Of a stretch of 64,000 nt of DNA, positions 9,646 to 17,687 are shown one piece after another (the first letter of the stretch is position 1; every line of letters begins with the position of its first letter). The notes under the pieces were generated by a model. The model made no database searches and was not told where the DNA came from. It worked only from the letters and a program-made list of their open reading frames with translations. Both the position numbers and the translations under genes were made by a program. The DNA is from Actinomyces oris. Its GTDB lineage: Bacteria > Actinomycetota > Actinomycetes > Actinomycetales > Actinomycetaceae. The DNA is taken from assembly GCF_001937665.1 (NCBI RefSeq), contig NZ_MSKL01000029.1:1-64000 (forward strand). Direction: 5' to 3'.

Positions 9646-10284
9646 CTAGACGGTGCCGCCGTCACTGCCCGTGGCGATAACGGTGCTAACGATGCGGGCC
9701 ATGTCCTGGTGCCAGATGCCGGCGTCGAGGTAGCGGTGGCCGCTGAGGACCCGGTACCCGCAACGCTCGTAGAATCCCATCGCTCGCTCCTGGGCGGAGA
9801 GGACCACCTCCACGCTGGAGCGACCGGAGTGGCTCAGCGCGGTCTGCTCGAGGGCCGCGACGACGCGGGCCCCGAGCCCCGTACCGCGAGCGATGCTACG
9901 GACGGCCAGGCGTCCCAGATGGACCCGCCCGGGGTGCTCGGGCTCCAGCAGAATGCGCCCGGCACCCAGGGGCGTGCCATCGGCTCCGCTGGCAAGCAGG
10001 TGGATCGTGGTGGGCTCGTCGTCGCGGGCATCCATCTCCTGGACGAGGGGGACCGACTGCTCCCCCACGAAGACCTCCAGGCGAACGTCGGCCAGGGCCT
10101 TCCGCAACCGCTCGGCCGCAACCCCGGTCTGGTCACCGCGTGCGGTGGCGAAGACAACGGGCTCCTGGACCGACATGGCGGGACGGATCTCGAGGACGGG
10201 GGCTCCTGAGACCGCCTCGCCAGCGCTCGACCTCGCCGTCGGGCCCATGGCCGGGCGATGGACGTGATCAGTCACTGTGCTCAC
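9646..10284 (-). CDS. GNAT-family N-acetyltransferase
   Basis: 212 aa from a GTG at 10284 with GGAGG just upstream. The acetyl-CoA site is seen in LGRLAVRSIARGTGLGARVVAAL (the beta4-alpha3 Q/RxxGxG/A motif in the form RGTGLGA), and the C-terminal beta-bulge pattern is AMGFYERCGYRVLSGH. The layout (LRLEVFVGEQSVP-like start, then a hydrophobic core) resembles the ElaA-like GNATs. The first ~45 residues are hydrophilic and probably disordered. Acceptor unknown. It starts 21 nt after the pseudouridine synthase stop and is probably cotranscribed with lspA and the synthase. Confidence 0.85.
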   Translation of the reverse strand: MSTVTDHVHRPAMGPTARSSAGEAVSGAPVLEIRPAMSVQEPVVFATARGDQTGVAAERLRKALADVRLEVFVGEQSVPLVQEMDARDDEPTTIHLLASGADGTPLGAGRILLEPEHPGRVHLGRLAVRSIARGTGLGARVVAALEQTALSHSGRSSVEVVLSAQERAMGFYERCGYRVLSGHRYLDAGIWHQDMARIVSTVIATGSDGGTV

Positions 10285-10305
10285 TCACCTCCACGGCGAT
10301 CCCGT

Positions 10306-11226
10306 TCACGGCAGGCGCAGGACATCGAGGGCGTGGACGAGGTCGTCGGAGTAGTCGGAGGTGAAGACCATGTGCTCACCGGTGATGGGGTGGGCGATGC
10401 CGAGTTCACGGGCGTGGAGCCATTGGCGGATGAGACCGGTGCGCGCTGTCATGGCCGGATCGGCGCCGTAGGTGGCGTCTCCGACGCAGGGGTGGCCGAC
10501 GGCGGCCATGTGGACGCGGATCTGGTGAGTGCGTCCGGTCTCGAGGTGGATCTCGGCAAGGCAGGCCCCGGGCATCGCCTCGATGACGTCGTAGTGGGTG
10601 ATGGACTCGCGCCCGCCCTCGATGATGGCCATCTTCCACTCCCGGCTGGGGTGGCGGCCGACGGGTGCGTCGATCGTGCCGCTGGAGGGATCGAGATGGC
10701 CCTGAACCAGGGCGTGGTAGACCTTGTCCACCGTGTGCTCCCGGAAGGCGCGTTTGAGCACCGAGTAGGCCCGCTCCCCCTTGGCCACGATCATGACGCC
10801 CGAGGTGCCCACGTCCAGGCGCGAGACAATGCCCTGGCGCTCGGCGGCGCCTGAGGTGGCCACTCGGACGTGCATGGCTTTGAGAGCGCCGAGGACGTCG
10901 GGGCCGTCCCAGCCCATGGAGGGGTGTGCGGCCACACCTGCCGGCTTGTCGACGACGACGATGTCCTCGTCCTCATAGAGCAGCTCCATGCCCTCCACGG
11001 GAGTGGCGACCGGTTCGACGGGTCGAGGCTCGGGCAGGTCGACCTCAAGAAGCTCGCCCGCACGCAGACGGGCGGACTTGCCCAGGCTCTCACCGTTCCT
11101 GCGCACGTCACCGGCTTCGCACAGGTCCTCGACCCGGCTGCGGGACAGACCCGTCATCCGGGCCAGCGCGGCATCGACCCGCTCGCCGTCGAAGCCGTCG
11201 GGCACGGGCAGCAGACGCATGCTCAT
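10306..11226 (-). CDS. rluD: RluA/RluD-family 23S rRNA pseudouridine synthase
   Basis: 306 aa. An N-terminal S4 RNA-binding domain (about residues 13-75) is followed by the synthase domain. The catalytic motif is SRLDVGTSG with Asp138, an RLD signature in which Ser replaces the more usual His before it. [22 protein letters not shown] is the conserved C-terminal block, read here as segments of the same motif. RluD makes three pseudouridines in helix 69 of 23S rRNA, but the exact target cannot be told from sequence. The start ATG overlaps the lspA stop by 4 nt, so the two are translationally coupled. The lspA-rluD pair is common in bacteria. Confidence 0.88.
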   Translation of the reverse strand: MSMRLLPVPDGFDGERVDAALARMTGLSRSRVEDLCEAGDVRRNGESLGKSARLRAGELLEVDLPEPRPVEPVATPVEGMELLYEDEDIVVVDKPAGVAAHPSMGWDGPDVLGALKAMHVRVATSGAAERQGIVSRLDVGTSGVMIVAKGERAYSVLKRAFREHTVDKVYHALVQGHLDPSSGTIDAPVGRHPSREWKMAIIEGGRESITHYDVIEAMPGACLAEIHLETGRTHQIRVHMAAVGHPCVGDATYGADPAMTARTGLIRQWLHARELGIAHPITGEHMVFTSDYSDDLVHALDVLRLP

Positions 11227-12032
11227 TGCGGCTCCGCTGAGGTCGACTGCGCTGACACCCCGGAGGACCCCGATGAGTTCGAGGGGGTCTCACCATTGTC
11301 CTTCCGGCGGGATCGGGCTCCTCGGCGGGTTGAGGAAGCCATCGCGCCGCGCCCTCCGGTCTCCCGGTCGTCTTGGGATCCGGCGCGCGTGCCGTCGATC
11401 TCCCAGCCTCCCAGGGACAGGACGATGATGCCCGCGGCGGCCAGCACGATCGCGATGTCTGCCACGTTGCCCACGAAGTAGCCGCCGTAGTCGATGAAGT
11501 CGATGACGTGACCACGCAGGAAACCGGGCTCCCGCAGGAGACGATCGATGAGGTTGCCGACCGCCCCGCCGAGCACCAGGCCGAGAGCCACCGCCCAGGA
11601 GCGGGACGCCAGGTTCCGGGAGACACGGATGATGATGACCACGACCAAGGAGGCGATAAGCGCGAAGATCCACGTCTGCCCCGTGGCGAAGGAGAAGGCG
11701 GCACCCGGGTTGCGCACCAGAACCAGCCCCAGCACGCGACCGAGCAGCGCTGTGTGCTGGCCGTCGGCCAAGGCCGAGAGCGCCCATTGCTTGGTGGCCT
11801 GATCCACGACGATGATGACAACCGCCACCAGCCACAGCACGATCACCGGGAGGCGTTGGGACCATCTCCTGCCCGTCTCCCCATCCTCCTGCGACTTCAT
11901 GGATCTCTCCATGGCGCTGAAGGGATTATCTGTGGGCAGTGAGACAACGTTGTCAGTGTTACCGGTGCTGCCGGAGGCTTCCTCCACGGAGGAGGCAGGA
12001 TCGACGTGGTCAGGCATAGGGCTTTCTCGCAT
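11223..12032 (-). CDS. lspA: Lipoprotein signal peptidase (signal peptidase II)
   Basis: 269 aa, against about 160-200 in most species. It cleaves the signal peptide of diacylglyceryl-prolipoproteins in the membrane. The aspartyl catalytic pair lies in NLIDR (Asp163) and NVADIAI (Asp192). [11 protein letters not shown] and RNPGAAFSF are the other conserved blocks. Four membrane segments span ~61-210. The first ~58 residues are polar, and the last ~55 are a charged Ser/Arg/Gly-rich tail beyond the final membrane segment. Start choice is uncertain: the ATG at 12032 has a weak ribosome site, and another ATG lies at 12017. The gene overlaps the pseudouridine synthase gene by 4 nt. Confidence 0.92.
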   Translation of the reverse strand: MRESPMPDHVDPASSVEEASGSTGNTDNVVSLPTDNPFSAMERSMKSQEDGETGRRWSQRLPVIVLWLVAVVIIVVDQATKQWALSALADGQHTALLGRVLGLVLVRNPGAAFSFATGQTWIFALIASLVVVIIIRVSRNLASRSWAVALGLVLGGAVGNLIDRLLREPGFLRGHVIDFIDYGGYFVGNVADIAIVLAAAGIIVLSLGGWEIDGTRAGSQDDRETGGRGAMASSTRRGARSRRKDNGETPSNSSGSSGVSAQSTSAEPQ

Positions 12033-12076
12033 TGTGCTCAGAGGAGAACGGGTGACGAATGGGCTGCGTACCCAGC

Positions 12077-12110
12077 GAAGGGCGGCGACCCGCGCGGGTC
12101 GCCGCCCTTC
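12077..12110 (-). terminator. 34-bp perfect palindrome, probable divIVA terminator
   Basis: The 17-base arm GAAGGGCGGCGACCCGC is followed at once by its exact reverse complement, so the RNA would form a very GC-rich hairpin. It lies 136 nt past the divIVA stop and 45 nt before the lspA start. There is no T-tract, as is common for actinobacterial terminators. Confidence 0.7.
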
Positions 12111-12245
12111 GTGGGAGGCCGTGTCACTGACGACTGGAGGAGCTGGACCATCCTGAGCGGATGGGGACCACTGTGATGGGGCTCCGTTGGCCAGTCCCTG
12201 AGGTGTTCACGGGGGTGAGCCGGGAGGCGATCACGGCCTGAAGGA

Positions 12246-12854
12246 TCACAGACCGGAGATGGTGCTCTCGCCGCCGTCCTCGACGTTGGCCAGCAGGTTC
12301 TGCAGGTAGCTCTTGAGACGGGTGCGGTAGTCGGACTCGAAGCGCCGCAGCTCGTCGATCTTCTGCTCGAGGGCGGAACGCTCCTTCTCCAGCTGGGCGA
12401 GGGTGCGGTTGCGCTGGTCCTCTGCCTCACGCACGATCTGCTCACCTGTGGAGCGGGCCTCGGTGACGATGCGCTCACCCTCAGCCTTACCGTTGGCGAC
12501 GTGCTCATCGTGGAGGCGCTGGGCCAGCTCGAGCATGCCGGATGCGGCGGCCGGGCCCTGACCGCCGGACTCGCCGGCAGAGACGGCCGGCATGGACATG
12601 GCAGGCTCTGCCTGAACCGGAGATACGGGGGAAGCGGGGGCAGAGGGGATGGCGGCCCCCTCGCCGAGCTGAGCCACTCGGCGGTTGGCGGCCTCGAGCT
12701 TGGCCTTGAGGTCGGCGTTCTCAGCCTCCAGCTGACGCATAGCCTCGACTACCTCGTCGAGGAACTCGTCGACCTCGTCCTGCTCGTAGCCCTCACGGAA
12801 CTTGGTCGCCTGGAACTTCTTGTTGAGGACGTCGTCTGCTGTCAGCAGCGTCAT
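12246..12854 (-). CDS. divIVA: Cell division/polar growth protein DivIVA (Wag31-like)
   Basis: 202 aa. The N-terminal DivIVA membrane-binding domain is clear: MTLLTADDVLNKKFQ, TKFREGYEQDEVDEFLDEVV, then a coiled coil (EAMRQLEAENADLKAKLEAANRRV). A Pro/Ala/Ser-rich linker (about residues 70-110) leads to a second long coiled coil (AQRLHDEHV to RLKSYLQNLL). In actinobacteria this protein marks curved membrane at poles and septa and recruits the growth machinery. The layout is that of Wag31. It follows sepF and yggT with a 165-nt gap carrying two palindromes, so it probably has its own promoter or processing site. Start ATG 12854. Confidence 0.95.
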   Translation of the reverse strand: MTLLTADDVLNKKFQATKFREGYEQDEVDEFLDEVVEAMRQLEAENADLKAKLEAANRRVAQLGEGAAIPSAPASPVSPVQAEPAMSMPAVSAGESGGQGPAAASGMLELAQRLHDEHVANGKAEGERIVTEARSTGEQIVREAEDQRNRTLAQLEKERSALEQKIDELRRFESDYRTRLKSYLQNLLANVEDGGESTISGL

Positions 12855-12927
12855 GGGTCGTCACCTCGGTGTCGTTACGGATAAGGTCACGAGCACCGGG
12901 CATCCGGTCACTCATGCGGACAGAGTA

Positions 12928-12946
12928 CCTGAACTCGAGGTTCAGG
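12928..12946. promoter_or_regulatory. Palindrome upstream of divIVA
   Basis: CCTGAAC-TCGAG-GTTCAGG has two perfect 7-bp arms and lies 74-92 nt upstream of the divIVA ATG. It could be an operator or a leader hairpin. It resembles a LexA box (GAAC-N4-GTTC), but the spacer is 5 nt rather than 4. Confidence 0.45.
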
Positions 12947-12964
12947 CCACATCAAGCGCGCTAT

Positions 12965-12980
12965 CTCACGCTGACGTGAG
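12965..12980. terminator. Short palindrome after yggT
   Basis: CTCACG-CTGA-CGTGAG forms a 6-bp stem with a 4-nt loop, 40 nt past the yggT stop. It could be a weak terminator or an RNA processing site between yggT and divIVA. Confidence 0.35.
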
Positions 12981-13019
12981 AACAGCACTCTAGCGGTTCG
13001 CTGACAACTTCACACCTGT

Positions 13020-13316
13020 TCAGATGAGAAGTCGGAGGAACCACTGAAGCACCCAGATCCCGAAGACCAGGACCAGGAAGCTCAGGTCGATACCGACCCC
13101 TCCCAGGCGCGCCATGGGAACCCTCTGACGGATCACTCGCAGAGGCGGATCCGTCAGAGCGTAGACAAGATTGGCCAGCACCAGGACGACCCCCTGGGGC
13201 CGCCACTGGCGGGCGAAGACCTGAATCCAGTCGAGTACGACCCTGACCAGGAGGATGAGGAAGTACAGGCTCAAAATGCTCGACAGGATCCCTGCCACTA
13301 CGGAGACGAGGTTCAC
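13020..13316 (-). CDS. yggT: YggT-family membrane protein (YlmG)
   Basis: 98 aa with two hydrophobic segments, VAGILSSILSLYFLILLVRVVLDWI near the N-terminus and LGGVGIDLSFLVLVFGIWVLQWF near the C-terminus. Between them is the family signature ALTDPPLRVIRQRVP. YlmG/YggT proteins are found beside sepF and divIVA in Gram-positive bacteria and influence septum or nucleoid distribution. The molecular role is not settled. It starts 12 nt after the sepF stop and is surely cotranscribed with it. Confidence 0.9.
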   Translation of the reverse strand: MNLVSVVAGILSSILSLYFLILLVRVVLDWIQVFARQWRPQGVVLVLANLVYALTDPPLRVIRQRVPMARLGGVGIDLSFLVLVFGIWVLQWFLRLLI

Positions 13317-13328
13317 GTCCCGGTCAGC

Positions 13329-13793
13329 TCAGCTCTGATTGAAGAAGCGGCCGCGAGCCTCGGCGACCTCACCGCCGTCGATCTCCACGCTGGCCGGAGT
13401 CAGCAGGAACACACGCGGGGTGACACGTTCGATAGCGCCGTGCAGGCCGAAGACCAGACCGGCGGAGAAGTCCACCATGCGACGCGCGTCAGACTCGCTC
13501 ATGCCGGTCAGGTTGATGATGACGGGGACTCCGTCACGGAAGGACTCGCCAATGATCCTGGCCTCGTTGTAGGTCGAGGGGTGAACCGTGACGATACGGC
13601 GAAGGTCCGGGGCAGCAGCAACGGGCTCGGGAGCAGCCGGGGCGGAGAAGTCCTCGTACCCGTCGTCAACGAAGTCCTGCTCGTGCTCCTGCACGGCGTA
13701 GCCCGCGTCGACAGCCTCATAGCTGTCCTCGTAGGTCTCCTCCTCCGGCTCCGAGTAGCCGAGGAAACTGGTCATACTGCGCAGCGCGCCCAT
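13329..13793 (-). CDS. sepF: Cell division protein SepF
   Basis: 154 aa. An N-terminal amphipathic membrane anchor (MGALRSMTSFLGYSEP) and an acidic linker (residues ~15-60) precede the SepF core. The core reads RRIVTVHPSTYNEARIIGE, then DGVPVIINLTGMSESDARRMVDFSAGLVFGL and FLLTPASVEI. SepF anchors FtsZ to the membrane and aligns filaments. In actinobacteria, which lack ftsA as here, it is the main Z-ring tether. It binds the C-terminal peptide of FtsZ, which is encoded about 1 kb upstream in the same block. Confidence 0.95.
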   Translation of the reverse strand: MGALRSMTSFLGYSEPEEETYEDSYEAVDAGYAVQEHEQDFVDDGYEDFSAPAAPEPVAAAPDLRRIVTVHPSTYNEARIIGESFRDGVPVIINLTGMSESDARRMVDFSAGLVFGLHGAIERVTPRVFLLTPASVEIDGGEVAEARGRFFNQS

Positions 13794-13945
13794 CTATCGC
13801 TCCTTGGTTCGTCCGGTCCCCTGCGTTCCGGATGTGCTGCGACGGTATCCGCCCCTGCGACACCGCACGGGGACCTCAACTCGGCGTGTCCCCCACCTCA
13901 GGTTTCAGGTAGGTCACGCCCAGGAGTCACTCAGCAGACTGGGCT

Positions 13946-14806
13946 TTACCTTGGAATTGCAACACCTGCCAGGCGGCCGGTCACTCCGTCCCGTCGGTAG
14001 GAGTAAAAGCGGGAGTCCTCGTACGTGCACCACTGGCCAGCACTGATGTGCCCAACGCCGGCACGCTCCAGCTGAGCGAGGACACCTGCCGCCACGTCGA
14101 GGCCCGGCGTGCCCCACGATGTGCGCGAGGCGCATGCAGGTTCGCGCTGCGCGGACAGCGCCAGCATGTCATCCGGGACCTCGTAGCAGGAGCCGCAGAT
14201 CGAGGGGCCCACTGCGGCCCACAGGTCAGCCGGCTCCGCTCCCGCACGCTGAAGGAAATCAATCGTGGCGGGAACGACGCCGTCGAGCATGCCTCGCCGC
14301 CCGGCGTGCACGGCCGCCGTCAGAGCACCATCCCGGGATGCCAGCAGGACGGGGACGCAGTCGGCCACGAGGACGCAGCACCCTGCAGACGCGTCGGCCG
14401 TCCGGGCATCCAGGACGAGTGCATCCGCCGTGGGAACCTCATCGACCTGGGCGGAGGACACAACGGCGGAGTGAACCTGGTTCATCCAGGCCAGGTGACG
14501 CCCCTGCTCAAGTCCAAGCAGCTCCTCAAGTCGACGACGGTGACAATGAACACGTTGCGGGTCATCTCCGACATGGAGCGCCAGGTTCCACCCGTCGTAG
14601 GCGGCCCCGTCCTCACGTCCACCGCTACCGTCTTCGGCTCCCCGAGCCTGAGTGCCGACGTCGTTCGGAGCGGAAACGGGACGAGCCCGCAGACCGCGGG
14701 TAGTGAAGTACCCACGGACCCGCGGGCCCAGATCCACTTCGATCAGGTCCGAAACCTCAACGGCGCTGGCGTCACACACGGCTGCAGTGTTCCCGGACAG
14801 CGGCAC
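13946..14806 (-). CDS. pgeF: Peptidoglycan editing factor / multicopper polyphenol oxidase-like (YfiH, YlmD)
   Basis: 286 aa. Metal and active-site marks of the laccase-domain (Cu-oxidase_4) family are all present: NQVHS, VADCVPVLLAS, AAVHAGRRGMLDGV and GPSICGSCYEVPDD, giving the His/Cys/His metal set. PgeF removes wrongly incorporated L-Ser from UDP-MurNAc stem peptides in E. coli; other members act as purine nucleoside phosphorylases or adenosine deaminases. The stop of ftsZ is 3 nt from its start, so the two are coupled. The N-terminus carries a ~35-residue variable insert rich in Gly/Asp. The next gene in the usual order (ylmE/yggS) is missing. Confidence 0.88.
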   Translation of the reverse strand: MPLSGNTAAVCDASAVEVSDLIEVDLGPRVRGYFTTRGLRARPVSAPNDVGTQARGAEDGSGGREDGAAYDGWNLALHVGDDPQRVHCHRRRLEELLGLEQGRHLAWMNQVHSAVVSSAQVDEVPTADALVLDARTADASAGCCVLVADCVPVLLASRDGALTAAVHAGRRGMLDGVVPATIDFLQRAGAEPADLWAAVGPSICGSCYEVPDDMLALSAQREPACASRTSWGTPGLDVAAGVLAQLERAGVGHISAGQWCTYEDSRFYSYRRDGVTGRLAGVAIPR

Positions 14807-14809
14807 CGT

Positions 14810-16183
14810 TCAGCGCAGGAAATCGGGCAGATCAATGCCGTCGTCGTCGGCGTCTACCCCGATCACCTGAGGAACCTCAAGATCGGAGACCGACTGCTGC
14901 TGCGCCGATACCGAGCCGTAAGAGCCGTAGGACTCATCCACATAGGCCGGCATGCTTCCCGACGAAAGCGCCTCGGCCGCACCGACCTCCGACAGATGCG
15001 CCGCGGCCGCCGGCGACGACGATGGCGGAGGAGCCAGCGGGACCGGACGAGTTACCGGGTTCTGGGCGGCATGGGCACCGCCGCGAGGAGCGGGAGCCGG
15101 GGGCAGGTCATCAACCGGGGAGGAGGGCACCGGCGGGACGGCGGCCGCCCGCGACAGTCGAGTCATCGGATCGGCCAGACCGCCGACAATCGGCTCGGAG
15201 TCGAAGCCGGCGGCGATGACCGTCACCCGTACCTCGTCGCCCAGGGCGCCATCGACAACGTTTCCGACGATGATGTTGGCCTCGGGGTGGACGGCCTCGC
15301 GCACCAGGTTGGCGGCCTCGTTCATCTCGAACAGGCCCAGGTCGGAGCCGCCCTGGAAGAAGAGCAGCACACCGTGGGCGCCGTCGATCGAGGTCTCGAG
15401 CAGCGGCGAGGCGATGGCCTCCTCAGTGGCCGTGATCGCACGTCCCTCACCAGTGGCCGAGCCGATACCCATGAGCGCGCTGCCGGCGCCCTGCATCACG
15501 GACTTGACGTCATTGAAGTCGACGTTGATGAGGCCGGGGGTGGTGATGAGTTCGGTGATGCCCTGAACACCCTGAAGAAGAACCTGGTCGGCCTGCTTGA
15601 AGGCGTCCACGACGGAGATGTTCTTGTCGGCGATCTGCAGGAGGCGGTCATTGGGGATGACGATGAGGGTATCGACTTCCTCGCGCAGCGCCTGGACGCC
15701 GTCCTCGGCCTGGGCCGAGCGGCGGCGCCCCTCGAAGGAGAAGGGACGGGTGACCACACCGATGGTCAGAGCGCCGATGCTCTTGGCCAGGCGGGCGACG
15801 ACGGGGGCCGCACCGGTGCCGGTGCCACCTCCCTCACCCGCGGTGACGAAGACCATGTCCGACCCGTCGAGGGCCTCACGGATCTCGGCCTCGTGGTCCT
15901 CGGCGGCCTTGCGGCCGATCGCCGGGTCGGCCCCCGCTCCCAGGCCTCGGGTCAGGTCCCGCCCGACGTCGAGCTTGACGTCAGCGTCGGACATGAGCAG
16001 CGCCTGGGCGTCGGTGTTCACGGCGATGAACTCCACGCCACGCAGATCGGCCTCGATCATGCGGTTGACGGCATTGACACCGCCACCGCCAACACCGACG
16101 ACCTTGATCTCTGCCTGGTAGTGCTGTGAGTCGTCCACAGCCATGCTCTCGACCACTGGCGTCCCCTCCGCGAGTTTCGTCAT
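14810..16183 (-). CDS. ftsZ: Cell division protein FtsZ
   Basis: 457 aa from the ATG at 16183, with AGAGGA just upstream. A TTG nine codons earlier and an ATG 13 codons later are alternatives. FtsZ is the tubulin-like GTPase of the Z-ring. [15 protein letters not shown] is the N-terminal nucleotide loop, [13 protein letters not shown] (near residue 120) is the tubulin signature, and [11 protein letters not shown] is the T7 loop with its catalytic Asp residues. A Pro/Ala-rich linker of about 120 residues ends in the conserved tail [11 protein letters not shown] that binds SepF and other partners. The leader contains an inverted repeat that may be a MerR-type site. Confidence 0.97.
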   Translation of the reverse strand: MTKLAEGTPVVESMAVDDSQHYQAEIKVVGVGGGGVNAVNRMIEADLRGVEFIAVNTDAQALLMSDADVKLDVGRDLTRGLGAGADPAIGRKAAEDHEAEIREALDGSDMVFVTAGEGGGTGTGAAPVVARLAKSIGALTIGVVTRPFSFEGRRRSAQAEDGVQALREEVDTLIVIPNDRLLQIADKNISVVDAFKQADQVLLQGVQGITELITTPGLINVDFNDVKSVMQGAGSALMGIGSATGEGRAITATEEAIASPLLETSIDGAHGVLLFFQGGSDLGLFEMNEAANLVREAVHPEANIIVGNVVDGALGDEVRVTVIAAGFDSEPIVGGLADPMTRLSRAAAVPPVPSSPVDDLPPAPAPRGGAHAAQNPVTRPVPLAPPPSSSPAAAAHLSEVGAAEALSSGSMPAYVDESYGSYGSVSAQQQSVSDLEVPQVIGVDADDDGIDLPDFLR

Positions 16184-16217
16184 GAGTCCTCTGACGAGGA
16201 CTCCCCTCAAACCTCAA

Positions 16218-16232
16218 CCTCAAGTTAAGGTC
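16218..16232 (-). promoter_or_regulatory. Inverted repeat upstream of ftsZ (possible MerR/FtsR-type operator)
   Basis: On the coding strand the repeat reads ACCTTAA-C-TTGAGGT, with 6 of 7 positions matching between arms. It lies 35-49 nt upstream of the ftsZ ATG. TTGACC overlaps its upstream edge, and further TTGAGG-like copies follow (TTGAGG, TTTGAGG). The dyad form suits MerR-family regulators. FtsR, a MerR-type activator of ftsZ in Corynebacterium glutamicum, is the known precedent. That assignment is inference. Confidence 0.45.
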
Positions 16233-16451
16233 AATACTTATGTCATTCTCTGAACGACGGGCTTAACGCTATGAGACTTCCAGGACGTCGTATCGCATTG
16301 AAGCCCGGCGTGTTCGTGTGCAGTTGCCTGCGGATTCCCTGCTATATCGCTGCGATTTACCTGCAATAAACCTGAAGGAGCGAGTAGTGCATGCTGCTTT
16401 CCGCTCCACAGTCCCGTGAAGCGTCGTTCAGCGGTGGCGCGGAGGATCCGT

Positions 16452-17687
16452 TCAGGATGCCTGAGATGGTGCCGCGGCGGTCGTGGCCGCCCCGTCGGCG
16501 GACCGGGTGGTGGGGCGATGAGGCGATGAGACGTCGTAGACGGACGCAGTGGTCGTCATGAGAGTCGCCAGGACGCGCGCCTTGAGCCCGTTGTCCTGGC
16601 TGTTCCCCCAGACCACGCTCGCCCCGCTGGACAAGGTGAGTGTGACCTGTCCCGCCTCAGTGGCGCTTCCGCTGCTCACCTGCGCCAGAGTCTCAGGTGT
16701 GAGGGAGCCCACCACCTGGGTGACGGCGGCGACCTGCTTGGCTGAGATCCTCTGTGGCCCCGATGTCTGCGCAGCTGAGTCGGGCACGATGGTCACCAGC
16801 CCCGACGGCGCCTCGGAGACCCGTTCGAGGACCACGGCCTCGTTGTCGAGGACCTGGTAGCCGTCCGAGTCCTGCACGGTGGCCACCGGCACACGCATCG
16901 TCAGGTGCACCCGCAGCCCATGGGGCCAGGCCCTGGTCACCTGCGCCCGACGCACCCGGACCAGCTTGTCACTGACCTGGGTGGAGAGCCGGCCGGTGTC
17001 GAGCCGCAGCAACGAGTCGCCCTCGTACGAGGCCAGAACGTCACGGACCTGCTTATCGGAGACACTGCCGTCCGACCCCGCCACGGAGATCCTTCGGACC
17101 TGTAGGCCCAGGAGGGGTGAAAAGGCCAGGGCCCAGACCGTCAGAACGATGGCGAGCACAACAACGGCGGTCTTCACCGCCCTTGTCAGGCGCAACCGGC
17201 GCAAGGCGGTTTGACGCTCCTTGAGACGATCGGCGAGCCCGGTGGAGACAACCCGGTCGTCTCCTCTGGAAAGAGCCACCTGCCGGCGGCCGAACACTGT
17301 CAGCTCGGTGCTTGCTGCTCCATCGGGGCTGGAGGACGTCTCCTCAGGGCTGGTCCGGTTGGAACCTTCGCCGCTGCGGTGCGACGCGGGAGACGCGCCG
17401 GATGCGCCTCTCGACGTCGTCGGACGTCGAGGCCGCGAAGGCGCCGACGCGCCGCTGTTCGCGTCCCTGGATGTCCTGGAGGCGGCAGCGGTCCGGGGCC
17501 GCCTGACGGGAGCCGACGGACCGGCCTGCTCGGTCCCCCGATCCGTCGGGGTGCTCGTCGCTGACGGCCCCTGTGCCGAACGGGCGGGGCGCGGACGTCG
17601 GGGGCCGGAACGGCGCGGCGGGATGCTGGCCGGAGCGTCCTGAGCGAGGTTGGAGCGCTCGGGACGGGGGGCTGAGGGCTTCCTCAT
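16452..17687 (-). CDS. ftsQ: Cell division protein FtsQ (POTRA domain)
   Basis: 411 aa. The long N-terminal cytoplasmic part (~1-165) is Pro/Arg/Ser-rich and low complexity. One membrane segment (TAVVVLAIVLTVWALAF) follows, then the POTRA domain (VRRISVAGSDGSVSDKQVRDVL) and the FtsQ domain (VRRAQVTRAWPHGLRVHLTMRVPVA, then YQVLDNEAVVLERV). FtsQ is the bitopic divisome scaffold that links FtsB/FtsL to the early proteins. The start ATG overlaps the murC stop by 4 nt. The 268 nt between its stop and the ftsZ start hold the likely ftsZ promoters. Confidence 0.93.
   Translation of the reverse strand: MRKPSAPRPERSNLAQDAPASIPPRRSGPRRPRPARSAQGPSATSTPTDRGTEQAGPSAPVRRPRTAAASRTSRDANSGASAPSRPRRPTTSRGASGASPASHRSGEGSNRTSPEETSSSPDGAASTELTVFGRRQVALSRGDDRVVSTGLADRLKERQTALRRLRLTRAVKTAVVVLAIVLTVWALAFSPLLGLQVRRISVAGSDGSVSDKQVRDVLASYEGDSLLRLDTGRLSTQVSDKLVRVRRAQVTRAWPHGLRVHLTMRVPVATVQDSDGYQVLDNEAVVLERVSEAPSGLVTIVPDSAAQTSGPQRISAKQVAAVTQVVGSLTPETLAQVSSGSATEAGQVTLTLSSGASVVWGNSQDNGLKARVLATLMTTTASVYDVSSPHRPTTRSADGAATTAAAPSQAS

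Noticed and set aside
12928-12946. LexA (SOS) box upstream of divIVA
   Set aside because: The arms fit GAAC/GTTC, but the spacer is 5 nt instead of 4, so it is recorded only as a palindrome.
14048-16129. 693-codon plus-strand frame opposite pgeF and ftsZ
   Set aside because: It spans two real genes in antisense and has no recognisable domain.
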